A DNA stretch of 52,555 nt, taken from NCBI GenBank assembly GCA_016869765.1, contig VGES01000024.1:1-52555 (forward strand), in the 5' to 3' direction. Origin of the DNA: Alphaproteobacteria bacterium (GTDB taxonomy: Bacteria; Pseudomonadota; Alphaproteobacteria; SHVP01). The notes beneath the pieces are model-generated. The model made no database searches and was not told the origin of the DNA. It was given only the letters and a program-made list of their open reading frames with translations. The translations under genes were made by a program, and so were the position numbers. Position 1 is the first letter of the stretch. Each line of letters begins with the position of its first letter. Shown here piece after piece: positions 49,821-52,555 of this stretch.

Positions 49821-51232
49821 GCAGCGTCCGACCGACGTCCGAAGCACACTTCGGCACCACCGTCCCGGTGCTCGTCGCCGGGGCCGGAGCCTGCGGCCTC
49901 ACCGCGGCACTCGCTGCGCGGGACGCCGGTGCCGAGGTCGTCGTCCTCGAACGCTCGGTGGTGCCCCAGGGTTCGACCTCGATGTCGAGCGCGCTCATCC
50001 CGGGACCGGGCAGCCGCTATCAACGCGCCGCCGGGATCGTGGACACACCGCAGCGCATGTACGATGACCTCCTGGTCAAAACCAAGGGGCGTACCGATCC
50101 GGTCGTCGCGAAGCTCTGCACCGAGACCGCGGCCGCCACGATCGAATGGCTCGCCGATCGTTTCGGACTGCCGTTCGAGATGGCGCCGATCTGGCAAGCC
50201 TTCGGGCATTCGCGCGCCCGAATGCACCAACTCCCGGGCGGCACGGGCGAAGAATTCATCGAACACCTTACGGCGGCCGCGGAGCGTGAAGGCATCGACG
50301 TCATCACCGAGGCCCACGTGACGCAGCTTTTCGCCGATGCGGATGGCACGGTGACCGGCGTGCGGATCACGCGCCCGGATGGTGGGACCGAGGACATCGG
50401 CTGCGGCGCGCTGATCCTCGCGACCTCGGGCTTCGGCGGCAACGCCGAGATGGTCCGCGAACACGTGCCCGAGATCGCCGAGGCCACGTACTTCGGCTGG
50501 GAACACAATCGGGGAGACGCCATCCGCTGGGGTCGAGCGCTCGGTGCCGCCGTGCGCAACCTCGATGCGTACCAGGGTTTCCCGGCGCTCGCCGACCCGC
50601 ACCGCATCTCGATGAACCTCGAGGGCCTCAGTTCGGGTGGCATCCAGGTCAACGTCCACGGCGAACGCTTCTACAACGAGTGCGAGAGCCCCTCGACCGG
50701 CGCGCTGCACGTCCTGCGTCAGCCGGGCGGATCGGTGTTCAATATCTATGGCCAGCGCCAGTTCGAGATCGCCTGCGACCGCAAACGCACGCGGATGGCC
50801 GACGAGTTGGGGGCAATCAAACATGCCGCGACGCTCGATGAACTCGCGGGCATGATCGGTGTACCCGCCCAACCCCTGAAGGACGCGGTTGCCGAGGCGC
50901 AACGCCTGTGCGCGACGAACGGAGCCGACCGTTGGGGCCGGCGCTTCGAGCCCGACCTGGTGATGGCCCCGCCGTTCCACGCGATCCGGGTCACCGGCGC
51001 GCTATATCACACCCAGGGCGGTCTCGCGATCGACCACGAAGCGCGAGTCGTCCGCGAAAACGGGCAAGCCTTGCCCAACTTGTTCGCGGGTGGTGGTGCG
51101 GCGGTCGGCATCTCGGGCCCCGGGGGCGCGGGCTATCTGCCCGGCAATGGGCTTCTCACCGCCACCTGCCTCGGGCGCGCCGCCGGTTCCGCGGCTGCGA
51201 GGTTGGTCGCGCGACGCGAGGCCGCAGAGTAG
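49817..51232 (+). CDS. FAD-dependent oxidoreductase, copy 3
   Basis: A 471-residue third paralog, starting at GTG 49817 within the stop of copy 2. Key blocks are VLVAGAGACGLTAALAARD, GSTSMSSALIPGPGSRYQRAA, GGTGEEFIEHLTAAAEREGI, GFGGNAEMVREHVPEIAEAT and TGALYHTQGGLAIDHEARV, LPNLFAGGGAAVGISG. The equivalents GNKGDAVKWG / GNEGDGIQWG / HNRGDAIRWG are shared by all three copies. The copies differ most in the region before the C-terminal motif, suggesting different substrates. Methyltransferase paralog 4 begins about 150 bases further on in the same direction. Confidence 0.86.
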   Translation: MSSVRPTSEAHFGTTVPVLVAGAGACGLTAALAARDAGAEVVVLERSVVPQGSTSMSSALIPGPGSRYQRAAGIVDTPQRMYDDLLVKTKGRTDPVVAKLCTETAAATIEWLADRFGLPFEMAPIWQAFGHSRARMHQLPGGTGEEFIEHLTAAAEREGIDVITEAHVTQLFADADGTVTGVRITRPDGGTEDIGCGALILATSGFGGNAEMVREHVPEIAEATYFGWEHNRGDAIRWGRALGAAVRNLDAYQGFPALADPHRISMNLEGLSSGGIQVNVHGERFYNECESPSTGALHVLRQPGGSVFNIYGQRQFEIACDRKRTRMADELGAIKHAATLDELAGMIGVPAQPLKDAVAEAQRLCATNGADRWGRRFEPDLVMAPPFHAIRVTGALYHTQGGLAIDHEARVVRENGQALPNLFAGGGAAVGISGPGGAGYLPGNGLLTATCLGRAAGSAAARLVARREAAE

Positions 51233-51384
51233 CGCCAGGCGGGCGACCGGCCGCGACCTGGCTCTGGTGGTCGCTACCACGCTGCACCAATTGGCATGCC
51301 ACGCCGGGTGTTGCCAAGGCGCCCGCTCGCCCCCACTCTAAGGTCCAAGGCCCGGTTCACCGGGCAGACACAACGGAGTCGCCC

Positions 51385-52554
51385 ATGAACAGCCTCGGAA
51401 TCGCCACGTGGTCGGGTTTCGGCCGCCACACCATCTCGCCCCTCACCGATCACGACGAGTCGAGCCGGATGGAGTTCACCATCAACCTGTTCCGGGCGCT
51501 CAACGGCATCCAGGCGCACCACAGGACGATCTACGACAGGAAGGTCGAGCCCGAATTCAAGCGTCAGCACCGGCGTCCGCCCAAGGACCGCCACGAGGTG
51601 CGCAAGGCCATGCTCAAGGACTCGACCTTCCAGGTCTGGAGCCACCTCCGCGTTTTGGCCCAGCAACAGTTGTTCGAGAACGCGCGCATCTCGGTCGATC
51701 GCCAGCTCGACACCTTGATCGGCAAGGCGCGCTCCAAGTCGCGCGGCAAGATCAAGGGCTCGCTCGAACTCGACGCCAAATTCGAGGTGCCGCGTTACCA
51801 GCGGCCCTTCGACATGCACTGGATGCCAGGGAGTTATTTCACCGAGTTCGCCGAGAAGGACGACGTCGCCGCCGGTGCCCTGTACGACTTCGGCGGGCTC
51901 TACGTGCTGACCAACGGCATGCTGGGCAAATACAACGACGGCGCCGGCTATGCGGTGGTGCGCTATCTGCGCGAGAAGTTCCCCAAGTTCTCACCCAAGG
52001 CCGTGCTCGATCAGGGTTGCACCGTCGGCCACAATACGCTGCCCTTCAAGGACGCCTGGCCCAAGGCCGAGGTCCACGCCATCGACATCGGCGCCCCGGT
52101 CCTGCGCTATGGCCATGCCCGGGCCGAAGACCTCGGCTACGCCGTCCACTTCTCGCAGCAGAACGCCGAGAAGACCCACTACAAGAGCGGCATGTTCGAC
52201 CTGATCGTGTCGACCATGTTCCTGCACGAGACCTCCTACAAGGCCGTCTACAACATCGTCAAAGAGAACTACCGGCTCTTGAAGCCGGGCGGAATCATGG
52301 TCCACGTCGAGCAGCCGCCGTTCGCCATGGCCTCCTCGCCGTTCGATGCGTTCACCGGCGACTGGGACACGCACAACAACGAGGAGCCGTTCTGGGGCCC
52401 GATGCACGACATGGACTTGGCCGACGTCGCCGTCAAAAGTGGCTTCAAGCGGGCGAACGTGTTCCAGGAGTTCGCACCGATGGTCACGCCGGTGGCGGGC
52501 GACAACTACGCGCTGGGCAAGGGCCGCTGGTTCGTGTTCGGCGCCACGAAGTAG
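51385..52554 (+). CDS. Long SAM-dependent methyltransferase, paralog 4 of 4
   Basis: A 389-residue protein, the most divergent of the four. The N-terminal domain starts MNSLGIATWSGFGRHTI and has LTDHDESSRMEF, YDRKVEPEFKRQHRRPPKDR, HEVRKAMLKD and ELDAKFEVPRYQ, keeping the pattern of the others. The methyltransferase part has VLDQGCTVGHNTLPFKD, EVHAIDIGAPVLRYGHARA, SQQNAEKTHYKSGMFDL, STMFLHETS and LKPGGIMVH. The block MPGSYFTEFAEKDDVAAGALYDF replaces the QPGGYH-type block of paralogs 1 and 2. ATG 51385 follows ACGGAGTCGCC (GGAG). It follows the FAD oxidoreductase pair in the same direction and may belong to the same transcript. The window ends one base after its stop. Confidence 0.84.
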   Translation: MNSLGIATWSGFGRHTISPLTDHDESSRMEFTINLFRALNGIQAHHRTIYDRKVEPEFKRQHRRPPKDRHEVRKAMLKDSTFQVWSHLRVLAQQQLFENARISVDRQLDTLIGKARSKSRGKIKGSLELDAKFEVPRYQRPFDMHWMPGSYFTEFAEKDDVAAGALYDFGGLYVLTNGMLGKYNDGAGYAVVRYLREKFPKFSPKAVLDQGCTVGHNTLPFKDAWPKAEVHAIDIGAPVLRYGHARAEDLGYAVHFSQQNAEKTHYKSGMFDLIVSTMFLHETSYKAVYNIVKENYRLLKPGGIMVHVEQPPFAMASSPFDAFTGDWDTHNNEEPFWGPMHDMDLADVAVKSGFKRANVFQEFAPMVTPVAGDNYALGKGRWFVFGATK

Positions 52555-52555
52555 T

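Overview
The window is a high-GC bacterial chromosome segment. Gene families (TRAP and polyamine ABC transporters, orphan family-5 solute-binding proteins, BadI-like hydrolase, malonyl-CoA decarboxylase, DUF1194, MCUR1/DUF1640-like coiled coil, dodecin) suggest a free-living alphaproteobacterium, perhaps of the Rhodospirillales or Hyphomicrobiales; this placement is inferred from gene content only. No rRNA, tRNA, CRISPR array, transposase or integrase was recognised.

Layout. 0-1.6 kb holds the wreck of a two-partner secretion locus: a FHA-type exoprotein interrupted by an in-frame stop and, upstream of it, what looks like the last strand of an outer-membrane barrel. 1.7-4.8 kb is a TRAP transporter whose binding protein and membrane subunits converge on a shared terminator. 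4.9-9.7 kb is a minus-strand operon: gamma-glutamyltransferase, amidohydrolase, D-threonine aldolase-like enzyme, lipoprotein. 9.8-15.0 kb carries an MFS carrier and a complete Pot-type polyamine ABC operon, followed by convergent rhlE. 16.7-20.1 kb has an orphan family-5 solute-binding protein and an unusual two-gene copper-amine-oxidase-like pair. 20.2-30.1 kb contains dodecin with methyltransferase paralog 1, a hydroxyacid dehydrogenase coupled to an orphan histidine kinase, an ABC exporter, an alpha/beta hydrolase lacking two triad residues, an Old Yellow Enzyme/FadH-type flavoprotein, and methyltransferase paralog 2. 30.2-36.2 kb has a membrane methyltransferase-like gene, a serine-hydrolase pseudogene flanked by 43-bp direct repeats, a DUF1194 protein, two tandem APH-fold kinases and an MFS carrier. 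36.3-41.5 kb has two paralogous small secreted proteins, a BadI-like hydrolase with an acyl-CoA ligase, methyltransferase paralog 3 and a hendecad-repeat coiled-coil protein. 41.6-52.5 kb has two tandem orphan solute-binding proteins, three paralogous FAD-dependent oxidoreductases, malonyl-CoA decarboxylase and methyltransferase paralog 4.

How the genes may work together. The transporters, CoA ligase, BadI-like hydrolase, flavin reductases/dehydrogenases and malonyl-CoA decarboxylase point to uptake and catabolism of organic acids, polyamines or amino acids and perhaps alicyclic carboxylates. The strongest unexplained signal is a family of four long methyltransferases (374-389 aa) that share an unrecognised N-terminal domain of about 165 residues. 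Three of the four lie next to flavin-related genes (dodecin, OYE/FadH-like, FAD oxidoreductases) and the fourth beside the CoA ligase. The second strong signal is the 43-bp direct repeat that brackets the serine-hydrolase pseudogene exactly where two convergent genes overlapped, as expected for insertion with duplication of the target.
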